In this document: positions 1 to 12,531 of the stretch, one piece after another | How the letters are laid out: every line of letters starts with the position of its first letter | Numbering within the stretch: the stretch's first letter is position 1 | Assembly: GCA_022453515.1 (NCBI GenBank) | Contig: JAJNNY010000005.1 | Location: 248,001 to 312,000, forward strand | Origin: Astrocystis sublimbata | Lineage: Eukaryota > Ascomycota > Sordariomycetes > Xylariales > Xylariaceae | Length of the DNA stretch: 64,000 nt | Direction of reading: 5' to 3' | Position numbers and translations under genes: made by a program | Notes under the pieces: model-generated | What the model saw: only the letters and a program-made list of their open reading frames with translations | Databases searched by the model: none | Told to the model about the DNA's origin: nothing

Positions 1-223
1 CTCTATCCACAGCTAGCTACCTACCTACTTATCCACCACCAGTCGCACAAAGCGTCCACACAATCCGTCGTCGTCACCACCCGCCGCCCAGTGTGTCCAT
101 CACACGAGCACCATATCTCTTACCTTGGCCGTGTCTATCAATCCCTCCATCGGTCTATCCATCTATCCTCTCGTTAGAATCCTGCTGCTAGACTGCATCA
201 CAGTCCGTCGCACCCTGACGTGC

Positions 224-403
224 ATGAATACACCGTCGCCCTCGTCGCTGCTACCCCTTCGCCAGTGCCCGCCATGGATCGGGACCAGAACCAGCAGGGC
301 CAGCAGGGCCAGCAACTTCCCCAAGCCGGAGGCGTGCCTGGCCCGTCTGGCCGGCGACTGCACATCGCCCATCGACGAAGCCCTTCGGAGCTCACTCCTT
401 TAG
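224..403 (+). promoter_or_regulatory. Upstream ORF overlapping the SSD1 start codon
   Basis: An ATG at 224 opens a 59-codon frame that runs past the SSD1 ATG at 274 in a different reading frame and stops at 403. If the transcript begins upstream of 224, ribosomes starting here could not reinitiate at 274. The transcription start is unknown, so function is inferred only. Confidence 0.4.
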
Positions 404-3400
404 TGAGCATGTTCTCCAATCCCGGGAGTAAGTCCCAGATCCCCCGATCCCCCGACCCCCCTCATCTCTCCTTCTCCTGCCCTGGGCGGGCCCTTTGATA
501 TGGTACATACCATCTTGCAGGGTCATTCTCGGGCTGCGGTTGCACTGAACTGCCGCTGCAAATGGCATCATTGCAAGTCTTGACGTAGCTAATTGTGTCT
601 TGTTTCCTTGCCAGTGGAGCAATTCGCCATCCAACAACAGATCGACTTGTTGCAACAGCAGCAACAGCAGATACAAGCTACCCAGCAGCAATACATGAAT
701 ATGAACATGATGCAAGCCAGTCAGCTTGGCGCTGGCGGCCAATACCCTTTGCAACCCAACATGGTCAACATGTCGCCGCAGGCGGCATTCCAATTCCCTA
801 ACCAGCTGCCACAGCAGCAAAATGTGCAGATGGGCGCACCGAACCAACCAATGTCCCATCGTCGTAATCAGTCTGCTCTTCCAAACGTCGGCATGGGACC
901 GCCCCCGGCGCCATCTTCCGGAGCTTCCGGCTCCGCGTTCGGTCATTTCGAGAACATCCCTGGCCAGAATCGCGACGGCGCTGCCCCTCGAGGTAACCGG
1001 GGCGGTGGTAACAGCAGTGGCGGCGGTGGCCACCAGCGAAGACACTCGTTACAGTTGACCGAAGCCCGAAAGGCTGCTGAGCTTGCCCAACAGAAGCGCA
1101 CTACATCTGGTTTCCAATTCCCCGGCCCTGGTGCCGATGCGACCTCGCCCGCTGAGGAGCCCAAAAGCAATGTTGCAGATACCCCCATAGCACAGGGCTC
1201 GTCCACCCGCGGTGGACGAGGCGGGCACGGGCGTAGCCAGAGCATGGCTGTACATGGTCGCGGCGGAGGACGCGGCGGAGCACCGGGCGATGGTGGCGAT
1301 TTTGCGCGCCGGGGAGGCGGCGCAGCTGGTGGCCACGCCCGCTCGTCCTCGCGTAACTTTGAGGGCAACTGGCGTAACCAGAACCAAGGCCAGGACCAGA
1401 GTACCCAAGGTCAGCAGGGTTTCCAACCCGGTCACCGTTCCCGCAACTCGGTGAACCAATCGATCTCTTCAATCGGTGCTTTCCAGTACCCTGGTCAGCC
1501 TCAACTCATGCAGCTTCCCGGCCAGATCCCCATGATGTCCATGTATCCTGGACAACCACTCAACCCCTTACAGTTAAACCAACTTCAGGCGTTCCAAGCT
1601 GCCCAGATGAATGGGCAACCCATGGTTGGCCTCCAGGCGAGCCAGCATGCTCCCCAGCTCGGAAACCAGCAAAACCAGCAGCAACAGAGAAAAACATTGT
1701 TCACTCCATACCTACCACAGGCCACCCTGCCTGCTCTACTTTCCAATGGCTCGCTCGTTGCCGGAATTCTACGAGTCAACAAAAAGAATCGCAGTGATGC
1801 TTATGTCGCCACCTCGGACGGCTCTCTAGATGCCGATATCTTCATCTGCGGAAGCAAAGATCGTAACCGAGCACTGGAAGGAGATCTGGTTGCCGTCGAG
1901 CTTCTAGATGTCGATGAAGTTTGGGGACAAAAGCGAGAGAAGGAGGAAAAGAAGAAGAGAAAGGACATTACCGACACAAGAACTGGTTCTACGAACGGTC
2001 CAGGACCATCGAGTAATACCAACAGTGATGACGCCACGGCGACAGATGGCCTCCGCAGAAAAGGTAGTCTGCGCCAGCGGCCGACACAGAAGAAGAATGA
2101 TGACGTGGAAGTGGAGGGTCAAAGTCTGCTACTCGTCGAGGAGGAGGAGATCAACGACGAATCGAAGCCTCTCTATGCCGGTCACATTGTTGCTGTCATT
2201 GAACGGGTTGCTGGTCAGATGTTTTCGGGCACACTTGGACTTCTACGACCCAGTAGTCAAGCGACTAAGGAAAAACAGGAAGCCGAACGAGCCGCTCGAG
2301 ATGGTGGCCGTTCCCATGACCACCGGCAGCAGGACAAGCCAAAGATTGTCTGGTTCAAACCTACAGACAAGCGTGTACCGCTTATTGCCATTCCTACCGA
2401 GCAGGCACCCCGCGATTTCGTTGAGAAGCACCAAGACTACGCAGACAAAATTTTCGTGGCTTGTATCAAGCGATGGCCCATCACTTCACTCCACCCTTTC
2501 GGCACCCTTACTGACCAGCTTGGCAAAATGGGCGATTTGAAAGTCGAAACAGATGCCCTTCTCCGGGACAACAACTTCGCCGCTGACGAATTTGGTGAAG
2601 CTGTTCTCCGGAGTGTTGGTTTCCAAGATTGGTCTATCGCCAAGGAGGACGAGGCTGCGGTAAACGCGCGCCGTGACTTCCGGAACGAAAAGATCTTCAC
2701 ATTTGACCTGAGTGGCAAGGGAGAACTAGGCGCTGCCGTTCACGTTAAGACTCAACCCGATGGCAAGACTGAGATTGGCATCCATGTGCCTGACGTTGCT
2801 CATTTTGTGAAGTCGAACTCGCTAGTTGACCGTGAAGCAAAGAAGCGCGGAACTGCTGTTCACCTTGCAAACCGCACATGCTCATTACTTCCTCCCAAAA
2901 TTGCTTCTGAGCTATGTACGCTTACCCCTGGGCAAGATAGACTCGCCGTGAGTGTTGTATTCAATGTGAACCCCCACACAGGCGCTGTAGCCGAGGGAGA
3001 CTCTTGGGTTGGCAAGAGCGTTGTGAAAAGCAACGCAAAACTGTCCCTCAAAGATATCGATGATGCGTTGGCGAACGAGGGCAACTTCGAGCATGAAAGT
3101 GCCGGGGTCAAGGATATTCAAATCCTCAATGTACGTTTCAATACAACACCAACACCGCTCTTGCTTTCGTTTGTGCTTACATGTTATAGACCATTGCGCA
3201 GAAATTCCAGGAGATCCGTCTTGGTTCGGCTGACGCGCGTACAGCGCCTCTACGTTTGCTTCACCACCTCGATGATGAGAACATTCCCATTCAATATAAT
3301 ATCTATGATACAACTCCAGGAACTGAGCTTGTCGAGGAGCTTCTTCACAAGGCCAACGCCTTTGTTGCTCAGAAGTTAGCCAGTGGACTTCCTGAAAAGG

Positions 3401-4656
3401 CCCTGCTCCGACGTCAAAGTTCGCCTAACGCTCGACGCTTACAAACATTCGTAGAGCGCATGGGAGCCCTTGGCCACGTGATGGATACTACGAGCAGCGG
3501 GACTCTCCAGAACAGTTTGTTTGATGTCAGTGATGATGGTTTGCGCAAGGGTATGGAGACTTTACTTCTCAAGACCATGCAGCATGCGAAGTACTTCATT
3601 GCTGGTAAGATGAACCCGCAATTGTGGCCGCACTACGCGTTGAACCTCCCACTCTATACCCACTTCACAAGTCCTACGAGACGATACGCCGATATAGTTG
3701 TGCACCGCCAATTGGAAGCCATCTTGTCTAATGGTGCAATCGAATACAACGAAGACATTGAGGGTCTGGCCAAAACTATCGAATCATGCAACATTAAGAA
3801 AGAGTCGGCCCAGAATGCCCAAGAACAGAGCATCCATATCGAGGCTTGCCGGATCATGGACAGCAAACGGCAAGAGACCAATGGCGATCTGATCAGTGAA
3901 GGTATCGTCCTCTGCGTCTACGAATCAGCCTTTGATGTGTTGATTCCCGAGTGGGGTTTCGAGAAACGAGTGCACTGTGATCAATTGCCGCTCAAGAAGG
4001 CCGAATTCAGAAAAGAAAAGAGAATTCTCGAGCTGTACTGGGAGAAGGGTGTTCCGAGCTCGGCTTACGTGCCTGAAGATGAGCGACCCAAGGCAGCCGC
4101 CTCACAGCGCGTCACGAATGCCATGGCAGCCGCGCGACAAGCTGAGATAGCCGACCGCCTTAAGAAGGAACAAGAGGAGGCTGCACGAAAGCAGACGGAA
4201 ACCGGCACCATGTCCACCGACGATGTAGAGGCTTTGTTTGATGACGACGATGACAATGTCTCGGATGTCACTGAGGCAATGGCCGGAGCATCATTGGGTG
4301 AACGACCTACCCAAAGTGTCCCAGGTTCGCCGAATCGGTCCTCCAATGCTGCCGGCGTGCTGCACCGCACCCGATCAGATTCGAAGGTGCCCATTGCCGA
4401 GGCTGTCGAACAGCGTCTTACGAATAAGGAAAAATACCTAAAGTTGTTTAAGCTGAGAGAAGAAGGCGGAGAATACATCCAGGATGTGACAGAGATGTCG
4501 AGAGTGCCCATCATTCTCAAGACAGACCTCTCCAAGAGCCCACCGTAAGTCCACGCTGAATCCCAGTCCTCCCCGGTCCTTTGAGTCGGGAAGCTCGATT
4601 GCTGACAATGCCGTAGTTGCTTGACTATTCGTTCGCTTAACCCCTACGCCCTATAA
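274..4656 (+). CDS. ssd1: SSD1/GUL-1-type RNA-binding protein with inactive RNase II fold (4 exons)
   Basis: Ssd1 proteins bind and translationally repress mRNAs for cell-wall and polarity factors in the cytoplasm. Exons 274-427, 615-3130, 3190-4544 and 4617-4656 join in frame to 1,354 aa. ATG 274 (GCCATGG context) is the first ATG in this frame. The N-terminus is Gln-rich (residues about 53-80), followed by RGG/RG repeats (about 245-290), cold-shock/OB-like segments and an RNB domain (about 735-1080) keeping TSPTRRYADIVVHRQ. The RNase II metal-binding pattern D-x5-D-x-D-D reads D749, E755, G757, A758 here, so nuclease activity is not expected, as known for the family. The last 40-nt exon supplies the C-terminus CLTIRSLNPYAL; without it the frame stops early at 4548. 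Family assignment is firm; the exact first exon is slightly less certain. Confidence 0.95.
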
Positions 4657-7393
4657 CAGTCCCATAGGTGCGACACGAATTGCTTGCGATGTTTGAAGAC
4701 ATTGGAGTGATGGTAGTAGGTGGAGCATGGTTCCGTCTGGTTTTCGGAACGAAGCAAGGGCACGAGGTGAAAAAAAATAAGGAAAATTTCAAAGAAACAA
4801 AAGAGAGAAGCAGAATGTACCCCATCTCGCGTTGGAGTCTCGTACAAACATCCTCGCTGTATCGCGTCATGAAAAGTTGACATGGTGGAAACGTGTCAAA
4901 TATGGGAAAGTATGGTGGGAATGAATTATCAAAAGGCACTGACTAATACTATGTTTAACTATCAGTGGCTGGCTGGTGTATGTATGTAATTGGAAAGCGG
5001 ATGCTCAAAGCTTGCGATGGACATAGTTACGGATTGGTGACGATACGCCGGGACATCTTGAAATAAATAGTATTAGCTTGGAGCATAACACAAGCACTCC
5101 AGACTTGGACGGGACATGCTTCTTATCTACTCTGCGGTGGCCAAGATTTGATTAGCCATTAGTCGCAAGGTGTTTCCAAGGAATTGCAAACCCCCTCGGG
5201 CCTTGCTCAACTAAGCAGGTAGGTGGCGGTAGACACACCAAGACAGTCAAATTAAGCTGATGTTGGGCTGATCTCAACTACTAATACTAAGTACGCATGC
5301 GGGTTTGCTTAAGTAACTGCTTGGCTGGGTGGGTGTTGGGATGCATGGTGCTGATATCCACTCATCACGGCATGGGAAGGAGGCAATCTGACATTGACAA
5401 CACGTAGGTACTCGAATATAGCTGTTCGCGAACTGGTCAGCGAGGTCGGGTCGGCTACTTGTCAATATGTAGGAGCGTGCAGGCTACGTTTCGTTCAGCC
5501 GGCCTTGTTTTAGCTCAAGCGCGAACCCACTCGGAGGCTTCAGGACCCGTCCAAGCCGTGTACAAGATACAGTACCTACCTAAGACAGACAGCTCGACAG
5601 CTTCGTTGTTCGCTGCCGATCGAGGCAACCCGGTTTTTATTGTTTTAGGTAAGCTTTGCGACATGTGGACCGTGCTGGTTGTTATCAATCGGCTGCCGGT
5701 ACGTGCCGATATATTGGGTTTGATTAAGACGACCAGATCAGGGAGGGTCTACAATGTACTATGTCTAAGTACGCTGAGCGCGCTGTCTAGGTACCTAATT
5801 GTCTATTTAGTTACCTTGGGGATTGATGTGGTGCCGGCGAGGTTTTATCAATCACTCTGATGCTGATGGGATGGCGCATCAAAAAGCTTACTTAGTCCCC
5901 CAGGTCCCAAGATCTAGGATCGACCGAGGGGGTTTCTAATTCGGGACAATGCAAACCAGATGGGAATATCCGTTGGGAGGATGACTTGCATGCAATTGCG
6001 TGCCATTGACATTGATGACATCCATATGCGATCTGGATAGAAAAAGATTCGCAATTGAGTGGCTCGAGTGGGTGAGGGCGGAAGATGTCTCGAAGTCGTG
6101 GGGTTGGTAGGATGCCGAGAGATCACGACTAGATGCAGAGATGCACAGCGCCGGCAGAGTAACAGCACGCTGGGGAGCGGTTTCAGGGTTCGGATTGGCA
6201 CGCGGCCGTGCAGACAAGCGAGCACAAACGCGGTCGGCTCGAGCCCCGTGAAACGGAATCTGAAGCAGATGGGCCGTCAGCCCCTGCCCCTGGGAATCCC
6301 GATTCCCCACGATGGCTTCTTCTAGGTTCTCCAGTCCCGTCTAGGCATGGCCTCTCTCGGCCTCTGCTGTCGAGCTGTCTGTCGCTTGCGAGCGACGCAA
6401 CGCAACGCCAAGAACCCCTGGCGCGACCCTGCAGCCTCCCATCCATCCTCCCATGCCTCCGTGCTGCATACTGGATGCTAGACCGTATATGTCGACATGT
6501 CAGCAAGGGTTGTTCGTCGGGGCCTCATCTCGTCCATCTCAACTTCATCTGTCTGCCAAGTCGAGACCCACGAGCCCGCAGGGGCGTTCCGTTGGCTCGC
6601 TGGATCGTGCTTCGAGTTTGTTTCGTTTCCCTGGACGACGCCAGCGTGCGTGATTCGATCCTCGGCACTTGATCCCACGCCTGCGTGCCATATTGGGATT
6701 GATTCGAGCCTTCGATGATACTATCACACTGCAGGCCTAGATTACGGGTGCGAGAATCCCAGCGTGCCCAGCACGCCCCGTCCCATCTCGACCCTCGTCC
6801 AACGCCTCTCTACCCTGGCCCCCTGGCACACATCCTCGACATCCGCGCTCGGAAGATAGATGCTCACGAAGGAACAGGTCATGCCGGTGGGAGAGGGAGG
6901 GCTGGCTCGGCTGGGACCAGCCCCAGGCTCGCCAGGAGCGTTGGAGAGCCGCAGAGTGCCATAGTGCCAACAGTAAGGGATCATCGGATCCACGCCCGGC
7001 CAGCCCTCCATCCGTGAAGCATCCCCCATCGCGTTTGATACCGTGCTCGCTGCCCTGGCCTGGCCCTGGCCTGCCGTAGCTCTGCGGCCGTGGCATTTTA
7101 GTTTTAATGCAGCCGTGTTTCCCACCTCCCAACCGAGTCTTGGTTTCCATTCTCTTCTTCATCCCGATCCCGTCGTTCATCTTCAACAATCCTACTCCAC
7201 AAGCGCTGGTCTGCTTCCCTAGGATCAACGACTTCCATTCATTTCTAACGTCTAATTCTTCTAATACCCAGCGGGATTCTATTACGTCAGAAACAGCTAG
7301 GCTGGTTCTTGCTCTCATTTCATCGCCGACAACCTCTTAATTGACCAAGCAAGGAAACGAAAAGAGGAAACGAAGATTATAATAGCAATCAAG
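4657..7393. other. Intergenic region between SSD1 and the ferritin-like gene
   Basis: No credible gene is seen. The first few hundred bases are probably the SSD1 3' UTR. Short ACCTACCT/AGGTAGG motifs occur near 5216, 5575 and 5790. The part from about 6,060 is GC-rich with several overlapping open frames on both strands that look like composition effects. Stress-response-like CCCCT/AGGGG pentamers occur at 6281-6285, 6287-6291, 6580-6584 and 6820-6824, upstream of the ferritin-like gene. Confidence 0.6.
6281..6291 (+). promoter_or_regulatory. Paired STRE-like CCCCT elements
   Basis: Two CCCCT pentamers lie six bases apart about 1.1 kb upstream of the ferritin-like stress gene. CCCCT is the core of the fungal general stress response element bound by Msn2/4-type zinc fingers. 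The pentamer is short and this region is GC-rich, so the call is tentative. Confidence 0.25.
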
Positions 7394-8417
7394 ATGCCTT
7401 CTATTATTAAGACCACGAGCGCCCTGGCCGGTTTGATGGCCGTTGTCTCCGCTCTCCCCGGTGCGCCCAAGCTCTCGACACGCCAGAGCAGCATCTACTC
7501 GTTGGCCAAGCGTCAGAACGCCGCCGCCGCCGCCCTGGGTCTTCAAGATGTCGATATCCTCCAGTTGTAAGTTGCCATCGCTGATGCTCCTGCTTCGAGT
7601 CAACCACTTACACGCGTGCTACAGTGCTTTGACTTTGGAGTGGCTCGAGGCTACCTTCTACCAGCAGGGTTTTGCCAAGTTCCCCGACGAGGACTTCAAG
7701 GGGCTTGGCCTGAACGACATCCAACTGGCCGACCTCAAGAACGTCGGAGCCAGCGAGTTTTCTCACGTCGGTCTGCTGCAGAGTGCCATCGCCCAGGCCG
7801 GTGTCCAGCCGGTCCAGCCTTGCGAGTACGACTTTGGCTTCACCGACGCCGCCGGCATGGTTGCCACCGCCGCTGTTCTCGAGAGTGTGGGTGTTTCGGC
7901 CTACTTGGGCGCCGCCCCCCTTGTGTCGGATGGCGGCATCCTCAGCACCGCCGGCTCGATCCTGACCGTCGAGGCGCGTCACCAGTCCTTCATCCGCAGC
8001 GCCTCCGGCGTCGCCGTGTCGCCCTCGCCCCTTGACACCCCGCTGGGCCCCAAGGCCGTCTTCTCGCTCGCCGCGCCCTTCATCAAGTCGTGCCCTGACG
8101 GATCCAACCTGATTCTCACGGCCTTCCCCACCCTCGCCATGACCAGCCCCAAGGCCGAGGAGGTCTCCACCCTCGCCGAGGGCGCCGAGATCAAGTTCGA
8201 GAGCGAGGCCGCCAGCGGCGCCAAGTTCTGTGCTTTCACCAACTCGGCTGCCCCCGGCGGCACTGCCTTCACTCCCTTCGAGGCTGAGAAGGGCTGCGCG
8301 CTTGCCCCCAACCTAGCCGGCATCGTCTACACCACTCTCACCAGCGACGCGCCCGCCGATGGTGTCATCACCGACGAGATCACCGTTGCCGGACCCATGG
8401 TCATGCAGCTGAGCTAA
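7394..8417 (+). CDS. Secreted ferritin-like (Ferritin_2) protein, Rds1 family
   Basis: Exons 7394-7566 and 7625-8417 (58-bp intron) encode 321 aa. Residues 1-20 form a signal peptide ending VVSA, and a Kex2-like site SLAKR follows at residues 36-40. The body is a ferritin-like four-helix domain (about 53-185) with LTLEWLEATFY at its start. A plausible complete diiron ligand set is visible: E64 or E67, E102-x-x-H105, E144 and E174-x-x-H177. Rds1-type fungal proteins are induced by nutrient and other stress; their biochemical role is poorly known. The C-terminal 130 residues are Ala/Ser/Pro-rich with two or three Cys. Codons are strongly C-ending, unlike neighbouring genes, which suggests high expression. 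The start is supported by the signal peptide and an AAGATG context. Confidence 0.9.
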
Positions 8418-9929
8418 ATTGCGAGATCTTCCGCCAAATAATAGTTTTAATTCATCGTCTCTTATTAAGGCCGCCTTTCTCTTGGGAGGCAGTCGTGGGC
8501 ATGAACAGCTAGGATCACCATATCGCACTCATGATCAAGTGTGTCATTACCTGGAGTTATGGCAGGCAGATTCGACAGACAGACCGACAGGGTACGGTGG
8601 GAAGTTTAATGTGAATATTGGAAAGAGAAAAGGCGAGAGGCAAGACACCCAAAAAGAAACAAAAAGCGAGCTGGGTGAAGGGGGTTTCGGTAGCTCGCAA
8701 CAGTACCGTACCAACACCAGCTTAGCTAGTTTTCTTGTCGTCCTCAATATATGTGTTTTTGGCTCTCTACCTACCAACCCATGTCTGTCTGCCTGCCTAT
8801 CTGGCTCGGTTTACCTATTATTAATTTTCTTTCTTCCCTTCTTATCCCTCTTTTCCCTTCACCTTGTTTACCCATTCTCGAAAATCAAAGCGTTATACAC
8901 AGACATGCAAAGAAGGTTGTCGAGCTTGTACATAATATTTTAGTTGTTGTGGAGGCCGGAAGACTTCATATACTTTAGAATGGGGGGAAAGGCATCAGAA
9001 TCGGGGGAGGAGGGCGAGGAAGGCATGAAGGAAGCAAGCAAGCAAGACCATCGAGGCGCTTTTTAACGTTGTTTCATGAGGATCAAGAACTTTTTCACTT
9101 TAACTTGGGAAAGGAAAGGAAGGAGCTCACTTTTTACTGCCGGCGATACCCACATTGTGTGAAAGGGAGCCTTTTACATAGTTTCTATGTAATACCTATG
9201 TATCATAGGTTTACATACATATCAATTGATTCAATCTATCTATCTTGACCGTCTTCTCGAACGCTTTCATGTGAGACTTTGAAGCATCTGTGGACGAAAA
9301 TTCTGACGGTAGCAAACACAGGATCGAAAAATTATGATAGTGACCTAGGTACCTAGGCCGCGTCTGTGAACATGCACCACCAGCAATAGTGTCAATGTAA
9401 AAAACTCTGACATGAGAGGAACTTTGGCAGTGGTTCTGTTTTGTAATCAAGCCCATTATTTCTCGGCTAGCACGGCCTCGGATGTGCATCTTCCGGCCTT
9501 TTTAGTAACGGATGAGTTCATTTTGCCATACCAACTGTTTCGACATGTTTCAAGTTACAGATCAATAAGATATCCTTGAACTCTTATACCATTCGAATCA
9601 ATTGATATGCGAATTGTAAGTTATAGCCACGAGGATGCCGGACCATCAATGTGCTTGCGTGTTAGGCCTTGTGTCGCGACTCCCTGCTGGATGCTGCCCC
9701 GGACTGCGCAAAATGGAGCTCTTCCAGGAGGACTATCTACGAGGCCTTCATATTCTAAGACCGGTGATGATATAAATATATGGAAACAACTAACCAAAAC
9801 TGAATGGGGGTTATCTAGTCTGACTAGATCGGATATTTGCCTGAACACCTACTGAAGATGTGTTTTTTGTTCAGAGCCCAAACATTTGTTCGTGCATGAG
9901 CGGCTCCATGATGGTCAATATATACCCTA

Positions 9930-10290
9930 ACGGCCTCAAAGCAAACGGTAGTAATGTTGTCTGAGCGTCACTGTTATAGACACAAGTTTAAATGTTTGTT
10001 GTATTATCTTCAGTCACGGAAGGATCGAATGACTAGATTTGACTCGGCATGCTCGTGGGGAATAACTAGAAGAGATGACCACCGAGTTTTACTTTTCTAT
10101 AATAAGAAAGTATTGCGTTATATTTTACTATTATCTTAACGTGTTGCTTAAAGCCTTGAGCAGAGGACTTCATCAGGTTCCTTTTGATGAGCCAGCTACT
10201 ATGTGCACTTTGACGCTTATATAACTTAATCCTGGTAGTATTTCTCTCTAGGACTAATCTTGAAACTAATTTTTACAGGATACACATTTT
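9930..10290. other. AT-rich spacer segment, possible decayed repeat
   Basis: This stretch is clearly richer in A and T than its surroundings, with runs such as TATATTTTACTATTATC, and has no open frame longer than about 60 codons. It could be a remnant of a transposon altered by repeat-induced point mutation, but no terminal repeats or transposase remnant can be recognised. Confidence 0.25.
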
Positions 10291-11440
10291 GTGTGCATGC
10301 ATGATGGGCATGATGGGGTATAATTCGCTACGGGTCGCTTCGAGTAAAATCTATCTTCAACATCACCTCAAGTATAACTCAAACAATATGAGTGAAAAGT
10401 TGAGATACATTCCATGACGATCGTGAGAGTCTCCTCTGCCTTTTCCTTTTGACTCGTGATCTGGCATGTGATTTGAGTCAGACCCTTCACACTCCGGCTG
10501 GCGATGCCAGTGCTTTTGTGCAGGTTTTAAGAGTGCAATGGAGGATATATTACCGGGCTACGGCAGAGGTTTTGCTGAACCGAAAAGCGGTACATTCTGG
10601 CTTCTAACCAGAGATTCAAGACGCCATCTCAGGTCACAGATATGACCAGAGTATCCGAAACCCATTGAGGATTGGCAAGTCATGGATTAGACATCTGCCG
10701 AGAAGAATCTTGAGGTCTTGAAGCCTAGGCATCGTTGACAGCAGCGACATGGACTAATTGCAACAACCTCCTGCCTGTCTTATCATTATAGTGCATCCAA
10801 TATTCGGGTATAATTGACTGATTGCGAATTGGAGATGCCATGATAATTCATAGGGGATGATGCAGAAACAGGCATCCGGTCAGTCGGGCTACAGTCTTAG
10901 TCTTGCCTTGCTATTCATCCTGGACGCCTGGTACTGGTGCAAATGTTGCAGCCTTTGTTGACAACATTTCGCATTCGATGAAAAGTGAACTTGTTTGAGG
11001 ATGGATGGCATGAAATACATGAGCACTTTTGATACAAAACCATGGTTGGTCGTAACTTCTATGGATACCAGATTGCTAGGTAGGCATATATATCCATTCA
11101 GCGTAAACCAAAGCGGTCTCTGAACTTGCTCGAATAACCAAGAGCTGGGATGCCTGACCTGCGTCCCCCAACATTTCAATGCGGTCGGTCTTTGAAGAAA
11201 CACTGCACATGTTCTCGCATGAGCACATTCGGATCATGTGTGGAGCACAACATTTACACCGCAGGGATCAATACACTTGCGCATTGCGTCTTCAATAACG
11301 ACTGTACGGCCCGGAGGGAGGAGGGCTCCGTCGCCCGTGTCGCTGTCAGTTGGCATGGGTCATGCCTCAACTTGCCTCGCGGAAGAAGCATGCACGGGGC
11401 TCGGGGTTTGCCTCAGTAGTGAGTAGACATTCAGTACCAG

Positions 11441-11482
11441 TACCTACCTAGGTAGGTAGGAGGTAGGTAGGTAGGCAGGCAG
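11441..11482. repeat. Tandem (GGTA)n array fused to a TACCTACCTAGGTAGGTA palindrome
   Basis: A TACCTACCTA half is followed directly by GGTAGGTAGG, then by a second run of AGGTAGGTAGGTAGG. The motif is the commonest spacer repeat in the window and is self-complementary. Confidence 0.85.
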
Positions 11483-12480
11483 TCAGGAGGTATCTTGAAT
11501 TCCTCGCCGTGACGGCTTTCAGAGAAGACCGAGCTGTGCTCACTCAGCACGCTCACATGGCAATGCCTGATCCCGCCTGTCAAGGTGGTTCATAAATCGC
11601 ACTCGTCTGCGAACTCGGTAACCAATCGGTGTCACGGAACACGGAACACGGCCATGGCGACTGGCTCAGTTATACCAAAATGCATCTGATGTAAACCAAC
11701 GCGCCGCTTGTCCTTGAGAACCAGTGTCATTGAGGATGGAGCTGTGATGTCATGGCAACGGAAAACATCCTCCGTACCGGGTTCCTCACCGATACGGTAC
11801 TCGTCTGGGGTAGTAAGACAACCGCGATGGCGCTTATTGTCTCGCAGGAATCACGAGTATCCGTATGGACGACATGCTGCATTGCAGAGATATTCGTACT
11901 TCAAGCTAGCATGATGGCTGCCTCGATGCTCGATGGGATTGGCCCGTTGGCGATGGAATAAAATTAATACTGTAAGTAGGTACGTATAGAGGCATACGAA
12001 TGAAAAGCCAACTTTCTTGAACCTGAGCTGGCGATGCATACGCAGACGGCTCGGACGGTACTATTAGCAGTATGCAGCCAAGCGATCTACTGCTCAGCTT
12101 TCCTGCCCTGCATTGCTCACACTACGTACCTGGTAACGCGTCGGGACAGGATAGGACAGAATGGGAGGCGGGCGCTGGACTGGTGCACGACTGGCTGGCG
12201 AAAACCGCCCAGGTGGACGGGGATAGGCTGGAATGAGAGAGGCATAGAGAGGTCAAAATTTAAATTTAAGGGGCCGCCGTGTCGTTGGCCAAGCGCAATT
12301 TTGACCTGAGATTCGCCGGCCCGTGATTTCAGGCATCTTTATAGGCTCTCCGCGTCGTCGATGCGGGGCTGTCATAGAACATGGCGTGCGCTAGCTCAGG
12401 GACCTTGGGTACAGTACTAACTACTTTGGGGGTTGCTGGAGCTCACTTCAACACTTCAACCTCAACCTTAGCACGCGGGG

Positions 12481-12531
12481 GTTACCTAACGAGCCTACCT
12501 AAAGTGGGCACTTATAGGTAGGTTAGGTACC
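12481..12531. repeat. Nested inverted repeat (strong hairpin)
   Basis: The arms ACCTAA (12484-12489) and CCTACCT (12494-12500) pair with AGGTAGG (12516-12522) and TTAGGT (12523-12528). The interior AAGT/ACTT also pairs around a GGGC loop. The outer GGT/ACC bases extend the stem with one bulge. It could be a small foldback element or simply an expanded TACCTAGGTA palindrome. Confidence 0.7.

Noticed and set aside
6183..6672. Overlapping open frames on both strands in the ferritin-like promoter
   Set aside because: High GC content keeps several frames open at once, and none shows family or domain signals.
8419..8943. 174-codon frame immediately after the ferritin-like stop
   Set aside because: It lies in a pyrimidine-rich stretch with low-complexity translation and is best explained as 3' UTR.
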